Shown in pieces: positions 44,653-54,041 of a stretch of DNA of 64,000 nucleotides (position 1 is the first letter of the stretch; each line of letters begins with the position of its first letter). The DNA comes from Cellulophaga sp. Hel_I_12 (GTDB lineage: Bacteria; Bacteroidota; Bacteroidia; Flavobacteriales; Flavobacteriaceae): the NCBI RefSeq assembly GCF_000799565.1, contig NZ_JUHB01000001.1:434001-498000 (forward strand). The letters run 5' to 3'. The notes under the pieces are model-generated. The model was not told where the DNA came from. It did no database searches and saw only the letters and a program-made list of their open reading frames with translations. Both the position numbers and the translations under genes were made by a program.

Positions 44653-46251
44653 ATGAAAATGACTAAAACCACAATGAGAATTCCGGAAGAGTATCAAATT
44701 AATACGACCATAGCACAAAAAACCTATTTGGTAGATGGGGTGTTAAAATCTTGGACAGGTGCAACTACGAACGTGTATTCCACCATATCTTCCACCGAAA
44801 AATACGAACCAACCTTACTAGGAAGTATTCCAGATATGGGTGAATCGGAGGCTTTAGAGGCTTTAGATGCTGCTACGACTGCCTACGCAAGAGGGCAAGG
44901 CGTTTGGCCTACGATGCATGTTAAAGATAGAATTACCTGTATGGTCGACTTCGTCAAAAAGATGGAAACCAAACGAGAAGAGATTGTAAAATTATTGATG
45001 TGGGAAATTGGTAAATCATTACCTGATTCACAAAAGGAGTTCGACCGTACTGTGGAATACATTTATGATACTATTGAAGACTATAAAAAACTAGATCGTG
45101 ATAGTGCTAAATTCCAAAAGCACGATGGCGTTTATGCCCATATAAAAAGAGGACCACTAGGCGTTGTTTTGTGTTTAGGACCTTATAATTATCCATTAAA
45201 TGAAACTTTTGCATTGTTGATTCCTGCGATTATCATGGGAAATACAGCCATATTTAAACCAGCAAAGCACGGCGTTTTGTTAATAACGCCATTGTTAGAA
45301 GCTTTTCAAAGTTGTTTCCCAAAAGGGGTTATAAATATACTTTTTGGTAGAGGTAGGGCAGTAGCGGCACCGATTATGAAAACGGGTAAGGTTGATGTTT
45401 TAGCCTTGATAGGTAACAGTAAATCGGCCAATGCATTACAAAATCAACACCCAAAAAGTAACCGTCTACGTCTGGTTTTAGGCTTAGAAGCAAAGAATCC
45501 AGCTATTATTTTACCCGATGCCGATTTAGATTTAGCGGTCGATGAATGCATCGCAGGGACCTTATCCTTTAATGGTCAGCGTTGTACAGCTTTAAAGGTA
45601 GTTTATGTGCACGAGGATATTCTGCATGAGTTCAATACACGTTTTTCAAAACGTGTTGATGCATTAAAATTTGGAAACCCTTGGGATGATGGAGTAAAAC
45701 TAACGCCTTTACCGGAACCCGAAAAACCAGCCTACATTCAAGGTTTAATTGACGATGCACTACAAAAGGGCGCTAAAATCATCAATAAAAAAGGCGGAGA
45801 ACATTCCGACAATTTTATATGGCCTGCGGTTTTATATCCTGTGACTAAAGATATGCTAGTGTATCAAGAAGAGCAATTTGGTCCCGTAATTCCCGTATTG
45901 TCGTTCAAAGATATAGAAGAACCTTTGGATGATATGGCAGCATCGAATTACGGACAACAAGTGAGTTTGTTTGGTAAAGATGTATACGCACTTTCACCCT
46001 TAATTGATACCTTGGTAAACCTCGTATGTCGCGTAAATTTAAACAGTTCTTGTCAACGTGGTCCTGATGTATACCCGTTTACTGGACGAAAAGATTCTGC
46101 GCAAGCAACATTGAGTGTGCATGATGCTTTGCGTTCTTTTTCTATTAGAACTTTTGTAGCCTTTAAAGACAATGAATTAAATACAGAAATTATTGAGCAG
46201 TTATTGGAGGCAAAGCTTTCAAACTTTGTAAGTACCGACTATATTTTGTGA
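44653..46251 (+). CDS. NADP-dependent glyceraldehyde-3-phosphate dehydrogenase-type aldehyde dehydrogenase
   Basis: GapN-like, non-phosphorylating enzyme expected to turn glyceraldehyde 3-phosphate into 3-phosphoglycerate with NADPH formation. I use ATG 44653 ([17 protein letters not shown], 532 residues); a TTG at 44614 would add 13 residues. Motifs: [40 protein letters not shown] (catalytic Glu), [19 protein letters not shown] (catalytic Cys), [13 protein letters not shown], and a characteristic [20 protein letters not shown] near the C-terminus. It lies 162 bp after ilvC and ends at a strong terminator. Confidence 0.87.
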   Translation: MKMTKTTMRIPEEYQINTTIAQKTYLVDGVLKSWTGATTNVYSTISSTEKYEPTLLGSIPDMGESEALEALDAATTAYARGQGVWPTMHVKDRITCMVDFVKKMETKREEIVKLLMWEIGKSLPDSQKEFDRTVEYIYDTIEDYKKLDRDSAKFQKHDGVYAHIKRGPLGVVLCLGPYNYPLNETFALLIPAIIMGNTAIFKPAKHGVLLITPLLEAFQSCFPKGVINILFGRGRAVAAPIMKTGKVDVLALIGNSKSANALQNQHPKSNRLRLVLGLEAKNPAIILPDADLDLAVDECIAGTLSFNGQRCTALKVVYVHEDILHEFNTRFSKRVDALKFGNPWDDGVKLTPLPEPEKPAYIQGLIDDALQKGAKIINKKGGEHSDNFIWPAVLYPVTKDMLVYQEEQFGPVIPVLSFKDIEEPLDDMAASNYGQQVSLFGKDVYALSPLIDTLVNLVCRVNLNSSCQRGPDVYPFTGRKDSAQATLSVHDALRSFSIRTFVAFKDNELNTEIIEQLLEAKLSNFVSTDYIL

Positions 46252-46276
46252 TTTTTAGATCATTTTTTAAGTATAA

Positions 46277-46315
46277 AAAAGCGGCCATTCTCGAAAATCA
46301 AGAATGGCCGCTTTT
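46277..46315. terminator. Strong bidirectional terminator between gapN and leuB
   Basis: A perfect 15-bp stem (AAAAGCGGCCATTCT with AGAATGGCCGCTTTT) with a 9-base loop, A and T tracts on both sides, 25 bp after the gapN stop and 20 bp after the leuB stop. It closes the convergent ilv and leu operons. Confidence 0.95.
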
Positions 46316-46335
46316 ATTATTGCCGGTAGATAGTT

Positions 46336-47391
46336 TTAAATATGCTTCGCTAACCAATCACCAACTTCACTGGTTTTATAGGCTTTAGCATGTTCTGCTA
46401 AATCTTCGGTAACCATACCTTCTACTAAAGATTTGTTCACTACCACACGGATGGCCTCCGCTTCCTCTGCTAAACCAAAATCCTCGAATAGCATAGCAGC
46501 TGATAAAATAGTTGCTAGCGGATTTGCAATATCTTTTCCTGCTGCTTGCGGATACGAACCGTGGATGGGCTCGTATAATCTTGCTTTTTCTCCAACAGAG
46601 GCAGATGGCATAAGTCCCATTGAGCCTGAAATTACAGACGCTTCATCGGTTAAAATATCTCCGAATAAATTCTCAGTAATCATCACGTCGTACGAATTGG
46701 GCCATTGCACCAAACGCATGGCCACAGCATCGACAAATTCATAAGAAACAGTCACTTCAGGATAATCTTTTTCCATGGCTTGAACGGTCTCTCGCCATAA
46801 TCTAGACGATTCTAAAACATTCGCTTTATCAACACAGCATAATTTTTTTCCACGAGTCATGGCCAATTCAAAGCCTTTTTTTGCCAAACGTTGAATTTCC
46901 GCTCTGGTATAGGTCATGGTGTCAAAAGCGGTATTACCGTTATCCAAACGTCCTCTTTCTCCAAAGTAAATGCCACCAGTCAGTTCTCTTAAAATAATTA
47001 AATCGGTCCCTTCAATACGTTCTCTTTTTAAAGGTGATTTATCAATTAAAGAGGGAAAGGTAAAGGTTGGACGTACATTGGCAAAGAGACCCAATTTTTT
47101 TCGCATTTTTAATAATCCTTGCTCTGGCCTTACGGTGGCTGAAGGATCATTATCATATTTTGGATGACCAATGGCGCCAAAAAGCACCGCATCAGCAGCT
47201 TCACAAATGGCATGTGTGCTATCAGGATAAGGTTCTCCACAAGCATCAATAGCTGCAGCACCTGTTAATGCCGGTGTCCAGGTGATTTCATGCTTATATT
47301 TTATGGCAATGGCATTCGATACTTTAACGGCTTGATCTATGACTTCAGGACCAATTCCATCTCCTGCTAAAAGGGCAATAGTTAATTTCAT
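46336..47391 (-). CDS. leuB: 3-isopropylmalate dehydrogenase
   Basis: Oxidatively decarboxylates 3-isopropylmalate in leucine synthesis. The 351 residues carry GDGIGPEVIDQAV at the N-terminus, and substrate arginines in TVRPEQGLLKMRKKLGLFANVRP and RELTGGIYFG. The Mg/NAD site YDVMITENLFGDILTDEASV, GSMGLMPSAS and YEPIHGSYPQAAGKDIANP are also present. No residue is missing. Last gene of the leuCDAB run, separated from leuA by a 250-bp repeat-rich spacer. Confidence 0.97.
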   Translation of the reverse strand: MKLTIALLAGDGIGPEVIDQAVKVSNAIAIKYKHEITWTPALTGAAAIDACGEPYPDSTHAICEAADAVLFGAIGHPKYDNDPSATVRPEQGLLKMRKKLGLFANVRPTFTFPSLIDKSPLKRERIEGTDLIILRELTGGIYFGERGRLDNGNTAFDTMTYTRAEIQRLAKKGFELAMTRGKKLCCVDKANVLESSRLWRETVQAMEKDYPEVTVSYEFVDAVAMRLVQWPNSYDVMITENLFGDILTDEASVISGSMGLMPSASVGEKARLYEPIHGSYPQAAGKDIANPLATILSAAMLFEDFGLAEEAEAIRVVVNKSLVEGMVTEDLAEHAKAYKTSEVGDWLAKHI

Positions 47392-47400
47392 AATTGTTTT

Positions 47401-47641
47401 TTTGCGATAAGCTTTAAGCTTTAGGCTCTAAGCTAAAAATTTATTTTTAGTTCGTAATTGAAAGGTACGAAGCACTTTGTTTTCGTAACTCTGTTTCTAA
47501 ACCATGGTATTTGCTTGTTTTCAACTTTTCATTAAATTCAAACCGTTTGCTTTGTACGTTTAATTTCTTTCGTATTTTTTGAACTTGAACTCTTGCATTG
47601 AGTGAAGCCGAAGTGCGAACTTGAACTTGCTCTTCCTCTTG
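47401..47641. repeat. Repeat-rich spacer between leuA and leuB
   Basis: Several kinds of short repeat are packed here. 47404-47438 is a run of AAGCTT/AAGCT units. 47433-47450 is the perfect hairpin CTAAAAAT-TT-ATTTTTAG. 47581-47591 and 47617-47627 are identical 11-bp direct repeats GAACTTGAACT, flanking GCATTGAGTGAAGCCGAAGTGC (47595-47616). That core read on the other strand (CACTTCGGCTTCACTCAATG) resembles a CACTTCGACTNCGCTCAGTG-type palindrome that I recall as widespread in Bacteroidota intergenic DNA. A 64-codon frame follows the leuA stop but looks repeat-derived, not a gene. Confidence 0.6.
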
Positions 47642-49159
47642 TCAAATGATATTCAACATTTTCTCTGTCGCTTTGATAGCGGATACCGTTTGATCAGAAT
47701 CTAATCCACGGGTAATAAACTCTTTTCCGTTGCTTTCCCAAGTGATGATGGTTTCACAAAGGGCATCGGAAGTACTTCCAGGAGGTATCCGTACCGCATA
47801 ATCTGTCAATTTTGGCAGGCTAATTTTCAAAGTTTTATACACCGTTTTTAATGCATTCATAAAAGCATCAAATTGACCATCTCCCTGGGCGTGCTCTTCA
47901 AATAATTTACCTTCAATTTCAACAGCAACAGCAGCAGAAGGTTGCAAGCCTTTAGCATGTGAAAGTAAATAAGACTTAATGATCGCTTTTGTTTCGATGC
48001 CTGTACTGTCTAAAACATCAGAAATAATATAGGGTAAATCTTCTTTGGTAACGCGTTCTTTTTTATCCCCTAATTCAATAATGCGCTGGGTTACTTTTTT
48101 TAATTCTTCATTATTCAATGTAAGCCCTAATTCTTGTAGGTTTTTTTGAATATTTGCTTTTCCTGATGTTTTACCAAGGGCATATTGCCTTTTACGACCA
48201 AAGCGTTCAGGCAGTAAATCATTAAAATACAGGTTGTTTTTAGAATCTCCGTCGGCATGAATACCCGCGGTTTGCGTAAAAACATTAGCACCTACAATAG
48301 GTTTGTTGGCCGGAATACCAAAACCCGTGAAGGCAGAAACAAGTTTACTGACCTTATAGAGTGATGATTCGTTAACATTGGTCTGTATATTTGGTAAAAA
48401 ATCATTGATTACCGCAATAACACTGGCTAAAGGAGCATTCCCAGCTCGTTCGCCCATGCCGTTTACCGTTAAATGTAATCCCTGACAACCCGCTTTTAAG
48501 GCTTCCATGACATTGGCAACACTCAAATCATAGTCATTATGCCCATGAAAATCAAAATGTAATTTTGGATATTTTTTTACAATAGCCTCTACATACGCGA
48601 AAGTCTCTGTAGGCGTTAAAATGCCAAGTGTATCCGGTAAAAGAATTCTTTTTAATGGCTGCGTCGATAAAAAGTCTAATAATTGAAATACATATTCTTG
48701 TGAGTTGCGCATTCCATTACTCCAATCTTCCAAATACACATTGGTAGCAATGCCTTGCTCTTGTGCTAATTTTATTACTGCCGCAATTTCTGTAAAATGT
48801 TCTTTTGGGGTTTTCTTGAGTTGATGGGTTAAGTGGTTTAAAGAACCTTTGGTTAACAAGTTTTGAACTTTTGCGCCAGCTTTTACCATCCAGTCGATTG
48901 AAACTCCTTGGTCAACAAAAGTTAAAACTTCAATTCTATCTAAATACTCCTTGGTTTTAGCCCATGTGGTTATTTGTTTTACCGCAGTTAATTCACCTTC
49001 AGAAACTCTTGCAGAAGCAACTTCAATGCGATCTACTTTTAGCTCATCTAAAAGTAATTTAGCAAGGCTAAGCTTTTCAGAAACTGAAAACGAAACGCCA
49101 GAGGTTTGTTCCCCATCGCGCAGTGTCGTATCCATAATTTCGATTTTTCTATGCTGCAT
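47642..49159 (-). CDS. leuA: 2-isopropylmalate synthase (LeuA/CimA-type)
   Basis: Condenses acetyl-CoA with 2-oxoisovalerate (or pyruvate if a citramalate synthase). The 505 residues begin RKIEIMDTTLRDGEQTSGVS, with metal-binding FDFHGHNDYDLSVANVMEAL and LHLTVNGMGERAGNAPLASV. A C-terminal LeuA-dimer regulatory domain (AVAVEIEGKLFEEHAQGDGQ, AVRIPPGSTSDALCETII) that senses the end product is present. Sequence alone does not cleanly separate isopropylmalate from citramalate synthase in this subgroup; the leuCDAB context favours leuA. Confidence 0.85.
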   Translation of the reverse strand: MQHRKIEIMDTTLRDGEQTSGVSFSVSEKLSLAKLLLDELKVDRIEVASARVSEGELTAVKQITTWAKTKEYLDRIEVLTFVDQGVSIDWMVKAGAKVQNLLTKGSLNHLTHQLKKTPKEHFTEIAAVIKLAQEQGIATNVYLEDWSNGMRNSQEYVFQLLDFLSTQPLKRILLPDTLGILTPTETFAYVEAIVKKYPKLHFDFHGHNDYDLSVANVMEALKAGCQGLHLTVNGMGERAGNAPLASVIAVINDFLPNIQTNVNESSLYKVSKLVSAFTGFGIPANKPIVGANVFTQTAGIHADGDSKNNLYFNDLLPERFGRKRQYALGKTSGKANIQKNLQELGLTLNNEELKKVTQRIIELGDKKERVTKEDLPYIISDVLDSTGIETKAIIKSYLLSHAKGLQPSAAVAVEIEGKLFEEHAQGDGQFDAFMNALKTVYKTLKISLPKLTDYAVRIPPGSTSDALCETIITWESNGKEFITRGLDSDQTVSAIKATEKMLNII

Positions 49160-49225
49160 AAAAGTTTTACTACTATTAAATTGATTCGTTTAGCGCATTT
49201 TTACTTAAAAAGTAGTTCCATACAA

Positions 49226-49822
49226 CTAGAGCGGGGTATTTTGGGCAAATGTTTCAATATCACTTTTGATATTCATCAAGTAATCAATATCATCAAACCC
49301 ATTCAACATATTATCTTTTTTATAACCATTGATGTCAAATGATTCTTTCTCACCTGTAGCTATTAAAGTTACTTTTTGCTCTTGAAGGTTTACTTCGATT
49401 TGAGTTTTAGGGTTTTTATCGATTTCTGCAAATATTTTGTTTGAAAAATCAGCACTTACCTGTACAGGTAAAACGCCAATATTTAGACAGTTTGCTTTGA
49501 AAATATCTGCAAAAAAACTGGAGATCACACATCGGAATCCGTAATCATAAACTGCCCAAGCAGCATGCTCTCGAGAAGATCCAGAACCAAAATTGCGCCC
49601 TCCAACTAAAATTTTACCTGAATAGGTAGGGTCATTCAAGACAAAATCTTTCTTGGGAGTAGCATCGGTATTAAAACGCCAATCTCTAAATAGGTTGTCA
49701 CCAAAACCTTCACGTGTCGTGGCTTTTAAAAAGCGTGCGGGTATAATTTGATCGGTATCTATATTTTCAATAGGTAACGGAACTGCTGTACTTTTTAATA
49801 AGGTAAATTTATCGTATGCCAT
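49226..49822 (-). CDS. leuD: 3-isopropylmalate dehydratase small subunit
   Basis: Swivelling subunit of the isopropylmalate isomerase, 198 residues. The signature NIDTDQIIPARFLKATTREG is followed by ILVGGRNFGSGSSREHAAWA, which carries the substrate-binding residues, and YGFRCVISSFFADIFKANCL. It lies 66 bp before leuA. Normally leuD follows leuC closely; here a small four-helix-bundle gene with inverted-repeat flanks is inserted between the two. Confidence 0.97.
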   Translation of the reverse strand: MAYDKFTLLKSTAVPLPIENIDTDQIIPARFLKATTREGFGDNLFRDWRFNTDATPKKDFVLNDPTYSGKILVGGRNFGSGSSREHAAWAVYDYGFRCVISSFFADIFKANCLNIGVLPVQVSADFSNKIFAEIDKNPKTQIEVNLQEQKVTLIATGEKESFDINGYKKDNMLNGFDDIDYLMNIKSDIETFAQNTPL

Positions 49823-49830
49823 ATTTATTA

Positions 49831-49862
49831 TGCTATGCGCTTAGCGCTGAACGCTATTCGCG
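49831..49862. repeat. Left terminal inverted repeat of the cassette
   Basis: Reads TGCTATGCGCTTAGCGCTGA in its first 20 bases, is itself partly palindromic (GCGCTTAGCGC), and pairs with 50220-50251. It lies 2 bp after the stop of the four-helix gene. Confidence 0.65.
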
Positions 49863-49864
49863 AA

Positions 49865-50212
49865 TTATATTTGGTTAATTAGGTTATTTAGACTTCGCTT
49901 AACTTTATTTACTTTATCGCTTTGAGTTTCAAAATCTTCTGGCTTGATAAAGCCTAAATCTTTCACTAACAATAAAAAATATTCTAACTCAGTTGCAGAA
50001 CCTCTTGCTATGACTAAATATCTTTTAAATTCTTGATCTGAATCTCTACCACAGCCTTCTGCAATATTTGATGGAATTGAATAGGCAGCTCTGCGCATTT
50101 GACTTGTCAGAGAATAAACTTCATCTTTTGGAAATTTTGAGGTCAGTATATAAATCATTAATGCAATTTCATGACCTAATTCCCAAACATTATATTTTTT
50201 ATAATCTCTCAT
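49865..50212 (-). CDS. Four-helix bundle protein (S23 / 23S rRNA intervening-sequence protein family)
   Basis: A 115-residue helical protein. The N-terminus YKKYNVWELGHEIALMIYIL and the family hallmark SLTSQMRRAAYSIPSNIAEG, followed by CGRDSDQEFKRYLVIARGSA and TELEYFLLLVKDLGF, identify the TIGR02436/S23 four-helix bundle family. Its first members were found inside 23S rRNA insertions; free copies are common in Bacteroidota, and homologous avd proteins act in diversity-generating retroelements. No reverse transcriptase or variable repeat is nearby. Function of stand-alone copies is unknown. It is enclosed by inverted repeats between leuC and leuD. Confidence 0.93.
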   Translation of the reverse strand: MRDYKKYNVWELGHEIALMIYILTSKFPKDEVYSLTSQMRRAAYSIPSNIAEGCGRDSDQEFKRYLVIARGSATELEYFLLLVKDLGFIKPEDFETQSDKVNKVKRSLNNLINQI

Positions 50213-50219
50213 TTATTTA

Positions 50220-50251
50220 TGCGTTTAGCGGTTTGCGCTAAGCGTATAGCA
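50220..50251. repeat. Right terminal inverted repeat of the cassette
   Basis: Reverse complement begins TGCTATACGCTTAGCGCAAA, matching the left repeat. It lies 7 bp upstream of the four-helix gene start and ends 5 bp before the leuC stop codon. Confidence 0.65.
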
Positions 50252-50256
50252 GTTTA

Positions 50257-51663
50257 CTAAGCGAATTCCTTCATTAAGGTTCTAGGATCAGTTACTTTTC
50301 CCGTAACAGCTGCAGCCGCAGCAACTAGAGGCGAAGCTAAGAGCGTTCTAGACCCAGGACCTTGCCTTCCTTCAAAATTTCGATTGGAGGTACTTACGGC
50401 TAATTTTCCTGCAGGCACTTTATCGTCGTTCATGGCCAAACATGCGGAACATCCCGGTTCCCTAAGTTCAAAACCAGCTTCATGAATAATGTCTAACAAG
50501 CCTTCTGCTTTTATAGCAGCTTCTACTTGATGTGAGCCTGGCACTAACCATGCGGTGACATTTTTTGCCTTTTTTCGTCCTTTAATAATAGAGGCAAAGG
50601 CTCTAAAGTCTTCAATTCGTCCATTCGTACAACTCCCGATAAAAACAAAATCGATAGGTTTTCCTATCATACTTTCACCCTCATTGAAGGCCATATAGCC
50701 TAATGATTTTTTATAGGTGCTGACACCACCTTCTACTTGGTCTGCATTTGGAATGTTTTTTAAAATTCCCATCCCCATCCCAGGATTGGTTCCGTAGGTG
50801 ATCATTGGTTCTATATCAGAGGCATCAAAATAAATTTCCTTATCAAATTCAGCATCTTTGTCGGTATATAGTGATTCCCAGTATACCATTGCTTTATCCC
50901 AAGCGGCACCCGTTGGTGTAAATTCTCGTCCTTTTATGTAATTGAATGTTTTTTCGTCTGGAGCAATCATCCCACCACGTGCGCCCATTTCGATACTTAG
51001 ATTGCATACAGTCATTCGGCCTTCCATCGACATATTTTCAAATACATCGCCTGCATACTCTACAAAATACCCTGTAGCACCAGACGTGGTTAATCGTGAA
51101 ATAATATATAAGGCGACATCTTTTGGTGTTACCGCAAAATTTAGTTTTCCGCTAACATTAATCCGCATTTTTTTTGGCTTGGGCTGCATGATACATTGTG
51201 TAGCCAAAACCATTTCTACTTCCGACGTACCAATACCAAAAGCAATAGCACCAAAAGCACCATGTGTTGACGTATGTGAATCACCACAAACAATAGTTGC
51301 GCCGGGTTGTGTAATGCCATATTCTGGTCCAACAACATGTACAATACCATTTTTAGCATGGCCTAAGCCCCAATGGCTAATGCCGTGTTCTTTTGCATTT
51401 TCCTCTAATGCCTTTAACTGATTTGCAGAAAGAGGATCTTCAACAGGTAAATGTTGGTTCATAGTAGGTGTGTTATGATCTGCGGTTGCAAAAGTACGCT
51501 CTGGATATAAAACACGAATCCCTCTTGTTTTAAGACCTAGGAAGGCTACAGGGCTAGTTACTTCATGTACTAAATGTCGATCGATAAACAATACATCTGG
51601 TCCGTCTTCTACATGTTTTACGACATGGGAATCCCATACTTTGTCAAATAGTGTTTGCTTCAT
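50257..51663 (-). CDS. leuC: 3-isopropylmalate dehydratase large subunit
   Basis: Aconitase-family [4Fe-4S] subunit that isomerises 2- to 3-isopropylmalate with LeuD. From ATG 51663 ([15 protein letters not shown]) it has the expected 468 residues; an ATG 108 bp further upstream would overlap recG and adds unrelated residues. Cluster cysteines lie in [16 protein letters not shown] and [36 protein letters not shown] and [20 protein letters not shown] are also standard. First gene of leuCDAB. Confidence 0.97.
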   Translation of the reverse strand: MKQTLFDKVWDSHVVKHVEDGPDVLFIDRHLVHEVTSPVAFLGLKTRGIRVLYPERTFATADHNTPTMNQHLPVEDPLSANQLKALEENAKEHGISHWGLGHAKNGIVHVVGPEYGITQPGATIVCGDSHTSTHGAFGAIAFGIGTSEVEMVLATQCIMQPKPKKMRINVSGKLNFAVTPKDVALYIISRLTTSGATGYFVEYAGDVFENMSMEGRMTVCNLSIEMGARGGMIAPDEKTFNYIKGREFTPTGAAWDKAMVYWESLYTDKDAEFDKEIYFDASDIEPMITYGTNPGMGMGILKNIPNADQVEGGVSTYKKSLGYMAFNEGESMIGKPIDFVFIGSCTNGRIEDFRAFASIIKGRKKAKNVTAWLVPGSHQVEAAIKAEGLLDIIHEAGFELREPGCSACLAMNDDKVPAGKLAVSTSNRNFEGRQGPGSRTLLASPLVAAAAAVTGKVTDPRTLMKEFA

Positions 51664-51711
51664 GTTGATGTGATAAAACTTTAATTTTTCGTACTCTAAA
51701 AAGAGCAATGA

Positions 51712-51719
51712 CAAATTTA
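51712..51719 (-). promoter_or_regulatory. Candidate -7 box for the leu operon
   Basis: On the minus strand TAAATTTG fits TAnnTTTG exactly, 48 bp upstream of the leuC ATG and in the 104-bp gap after recG. No clear TTTG at -33. It would allow leuCDAB to be expressed apart from recG. Confidence 0.4.
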
Positions 51720-51767
51720 TTACATATAGAATTCTTTCCTTTAAAAATAGTCTTGGAATTACGACGT

Positions 51768-53873
51768 TCAACTAATATATTTCCAAATATTTTTATGCTT
51801 TACAAGCTGGGCATAGGTAGTACGGATAGCGCTATTTTCTTCTTTTCTAAGGCTTGGATCATCTTTCAAAACCTGTAAGGCATAAAACCTTGCGGTCTTT
51901 AAAATATCATTATCCTTTACGATATCGGCAATCTTTAAGTTCAACATACCGCTTTGCTGTGTTCCCATTAAATCGCCAGGACCCCGAAGTTTTAGATCTA
52001 CTTCGGCAATATCAAACCCATCGTTGGTGCGTACCATGGTATTTAGTCTTGTTTTTGCTTCGGTAGATAGTTTATGACTGGTCATTAAGATGCAGAAACT
52101 CTGGTCTGCCCCGCGGCCAACACGCCCTCGCAATTGATGTAATTGTGATAAACCAAAGCGTTCAGCACTCTCAATAATCATGACGGATGCATTCGGAACA
52201 TTGACACCAACTTCAATAACGGTAGTAGCCACCATTATTTGTGTTTCCCCCTTTACAAAACGCTGCATTTCAAATTCTTTATCTACAGGCTTCATTTGTC
52301 CGTGTACGATTGAAATTTGATACTCTGGCATAGGAAAATCTCTTGCAATACTCTCATAACCATCCATTAAATCTTTGTAATCTAAGACTTCTGATTCTTG
52401 AATAAGAGGGTAGACCACATATATTTGGCGCCCTTTTTTAATTTCTTCTCGAATAAATTGAAATACTTTTAATCGGTTAGCATCGTAACGATGCACGGTT
52501 TTTATGGGCTTTCTACCTGGTGGAAGTTCATCGATTACAGAAATATCTAAATCTCCATATAAGCTCATGGCCAAGGTTCTTGGAATCGGTGTCGCGGTCA
52601 TCACCAAAACATGAGGTGGAATATCGTTTTTATGCCACAATTTAGATCGTTGTGCCACACCAAATCTATGTTGTTCATCTACAATAGCAAGGCCTAAATT
52701 TTTATACTGTACTTTATCTTCTAAAAGTGCGTGGGTGCCTATCAAAATATGAAGCTCTCCATTTTCTAACTGCTCGTGAATGAGCTTTCTCGCTGATTTT
52801 TTAACCGAACCGGTTAATAATGCAATATGAATACCTAAGGAACCTACTAAGGCTTCAATACCCACAAAATGTTGCTGGGCTAAAATTTCGGTTGGGGCCA
52901 TTAAACAGGCCTGAAAGCCATTATCAATAGCTAACAGCATCGACATTAAAGCAACAATGGTTTTTCCTGAACCTACATCACCTTGTAAAAGGCGGTTCAT
53001 TTGGGCATTACTTCCTAAGTCTGCCCTAATTTCTTTTAGTACCCTTTTTTGAGCGTTCGTAAGTTCAAAAGGCAAATGCTGCGTATAGAATTCGTTAAAA
53101 AGTGTACCCACTTTGTCAAAATTGAAGCCTTTAATACGCTGTTTATGTAACATATTTTTAGCAATTAGCTGTAATTGTACATAAAATAGCTCTTCAAACT
53201 TAAGTCTAAATTGCGCCTTCGCTAATACGAGTTGACTTTGCGGAAAATGAATGGCAAACATGGCTTCACTTTTCGAAATTAGTTTTAAGTCATCGATGAT
53301 TGCGGGCGATAAGGCTTCTGAAAATATACCTTTTAAATCGCTAAAGAGCTGCTGAATTAATTTGCTGATTACCCGATTGCTAATCCCTTTATTGCTTAGT
53401 TTTTCGGTGGATGGGTAAACGGGTTGCATCATCACTTTTAACCCTTGTTCATGTTCCGAAAGTAGTTCCATTTCTGGATGAGGCATGGAAAAATTCTGGT
53501 TATAAAAATTTGTTTTTCCAAAAACAACATAAGGAGTGTTCAGCTGTAAATTTTCACGAATCCATTTTTGACCTCGAAACCAAACCAATTCCATTTTACC
53601 AGTGTCATCCATAAAAGTAGCCACCAAACGTTTTCCTTTTTGTTGTTCAACAGTTTTAATATGAATGATTTTTCCAATGATCTGAACATCAGCGGAATTT
53701 CGTTGTAGTTGGTTAATTTTATAGTACTGCGTTTTATCGATATACCTGTTTGGAAAGAGCTGAATAAGGTCTTGATAGGTATGAATACCGAGTTCTGTCT
53801 TCAATGAATCTGCCCTATTGGGGCCAACACCTTTGAGATAGGCAATAGGGGTTTGAAGGTAATTCGCATTCAT
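51768..53873 (-). CDS. recG: ATP-dependent DNA helicase RecG
   Basis: Branch-migration helicase that regresses stalled replication forks. The 701 residues comprise an N-terminal wedge/OB-fold region ([20 protein letters not shown], then the OB fold near residues 60-150) and the SF2 motor with Walker [24 protein letters not shown] box [12 protein letters not shown], and [19 protein letters not shown]. The second motor lobe has [12 protein letters not shown]. The RecG C-terminal hook ([17 protein letters not shown]) is intact. Divergent from the M1 peptidase gene. Confidence 0.97.
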   Translation of the reverse strand: MNANYLQTPIAYLKGVGPNRADSLKTELGIHTYQDLIQLFPNRYIDKTQYYKINQLQRNSADVQIIGKIIHIKTVEQQKGKRLVATFMDDTGKMELVWFRGQKWIRENLQLNTPYVVFGKTNFYNQNFSMPHPEMELLSEHEQGLKVMMQPVYPSTEKLSNKGISNRVISKLIQQLFSDLKGIFSEALSPAIIDDLKLISKSEAMFAIHFPQSQLVLAKAQFRLKFEELFYVQLQLIAKNMLHKQRIKGFNFDKVGTLFNEFYTQHLPFELTNAQKRVLKEIRADLGSNAQMNRLLQGDVGSGKTIVALMSMLLAIDNGFQACLMAPTEILAQQHFVGIEALVGSLGIHIALLTGSVKKSARKLIHEQLENGELHILIGTHALLEDKVQYKNLGLAIVDEQHRFGVAQRSKLWHKNDIPPHVLVMTATPIPRTLAMSLYGDLDISVIDELPPGRKPIKTVHRYDANRLKVFQFIREEIKKGRQIYVVYPLIQESEVLDYKDLMDGYESIARDFPMPEYQISIVHGQMKPVDKEFEMQRFVKGETQIMVATTVIEVGVNVPNASVMIIESAERFGLSQLHQLRGRVGRGADQSFCILMTSHKLSTEAKTRLNTMVRTNDGFDIAEVDLKLRGPGDLMGTQQSGMLNLKIADIVKDNDILKTARFYALQVLKDDPSLRKEENSAIRTTYAQLVKHKNIWKYIS

Positions 53874-54029
53874 CCGACTAAATTACACGTTCAATTAAAA
53901 AACTACAACTATAATTTGGTTTGTTTTTTAAGACAATGCGATTTTGATGTTTGGTTGCTGTAAATACCTTATAATGCTTTAAATCAAGACCTAGTTGGGA
54001 CTATTGTAGGCTTATTCTGTTTGAATAAT

Positions 54030-54037
54030 TATATTTG
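54030..54037 (+). promoter_or_regulatory. Candidate -7 box for the M1 peptidase-patatin operon
   Basis: TATATTTG matches TAnnTTTG, with TTG at 54004-54006 about 23 bp upstream as a possible -33. The box ends only 4 bp before the chosen ATG (54042), so if it works the transcript would be leaderless or nearly so. Confidence 0.35.
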
Positions 54038-54041
54038 TCCT

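Larger units (their letters stand above)
49831..50251 (-). mobile_element. Putative TIR-flanked cassette carrying a four-helix-bundle gene, inserted in leuC-leuD
   Basis: About 420 bp bounded by inverted repeats at 49831-49862 and 50220-50251 (25 of 32 positions match by eye, both opening TGCTAT-R-CGCTTAGCGC from the outside). The only content is the gene 49865-50212, in the same direction as leu. The repeats begin 8 bp from the leuD start and end 5 bp from the leuC stop, so the cassette fills the spacer between the operon partners. No transposase is encoded, so mobility would need help from elsewhere. No target-site duplication is obvious. Confidence 0.55.

Noticed and set aside
47447..47641. 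A 64-codon open frame directly after and in frame with the leuA TGA stop, suggesting read-through
   Set aside because: The translated text is composed of repeat-derived segments and includes the palindromic element; no family resemblance and no start codon. The known LeuA ends properly at the TGA.
49865..50212. A diversity-generating retroelement, because the four-helix protein resembles avd
   Set aside because: No reverse transcriptase, template or variable repeat is present within the window near the gene.
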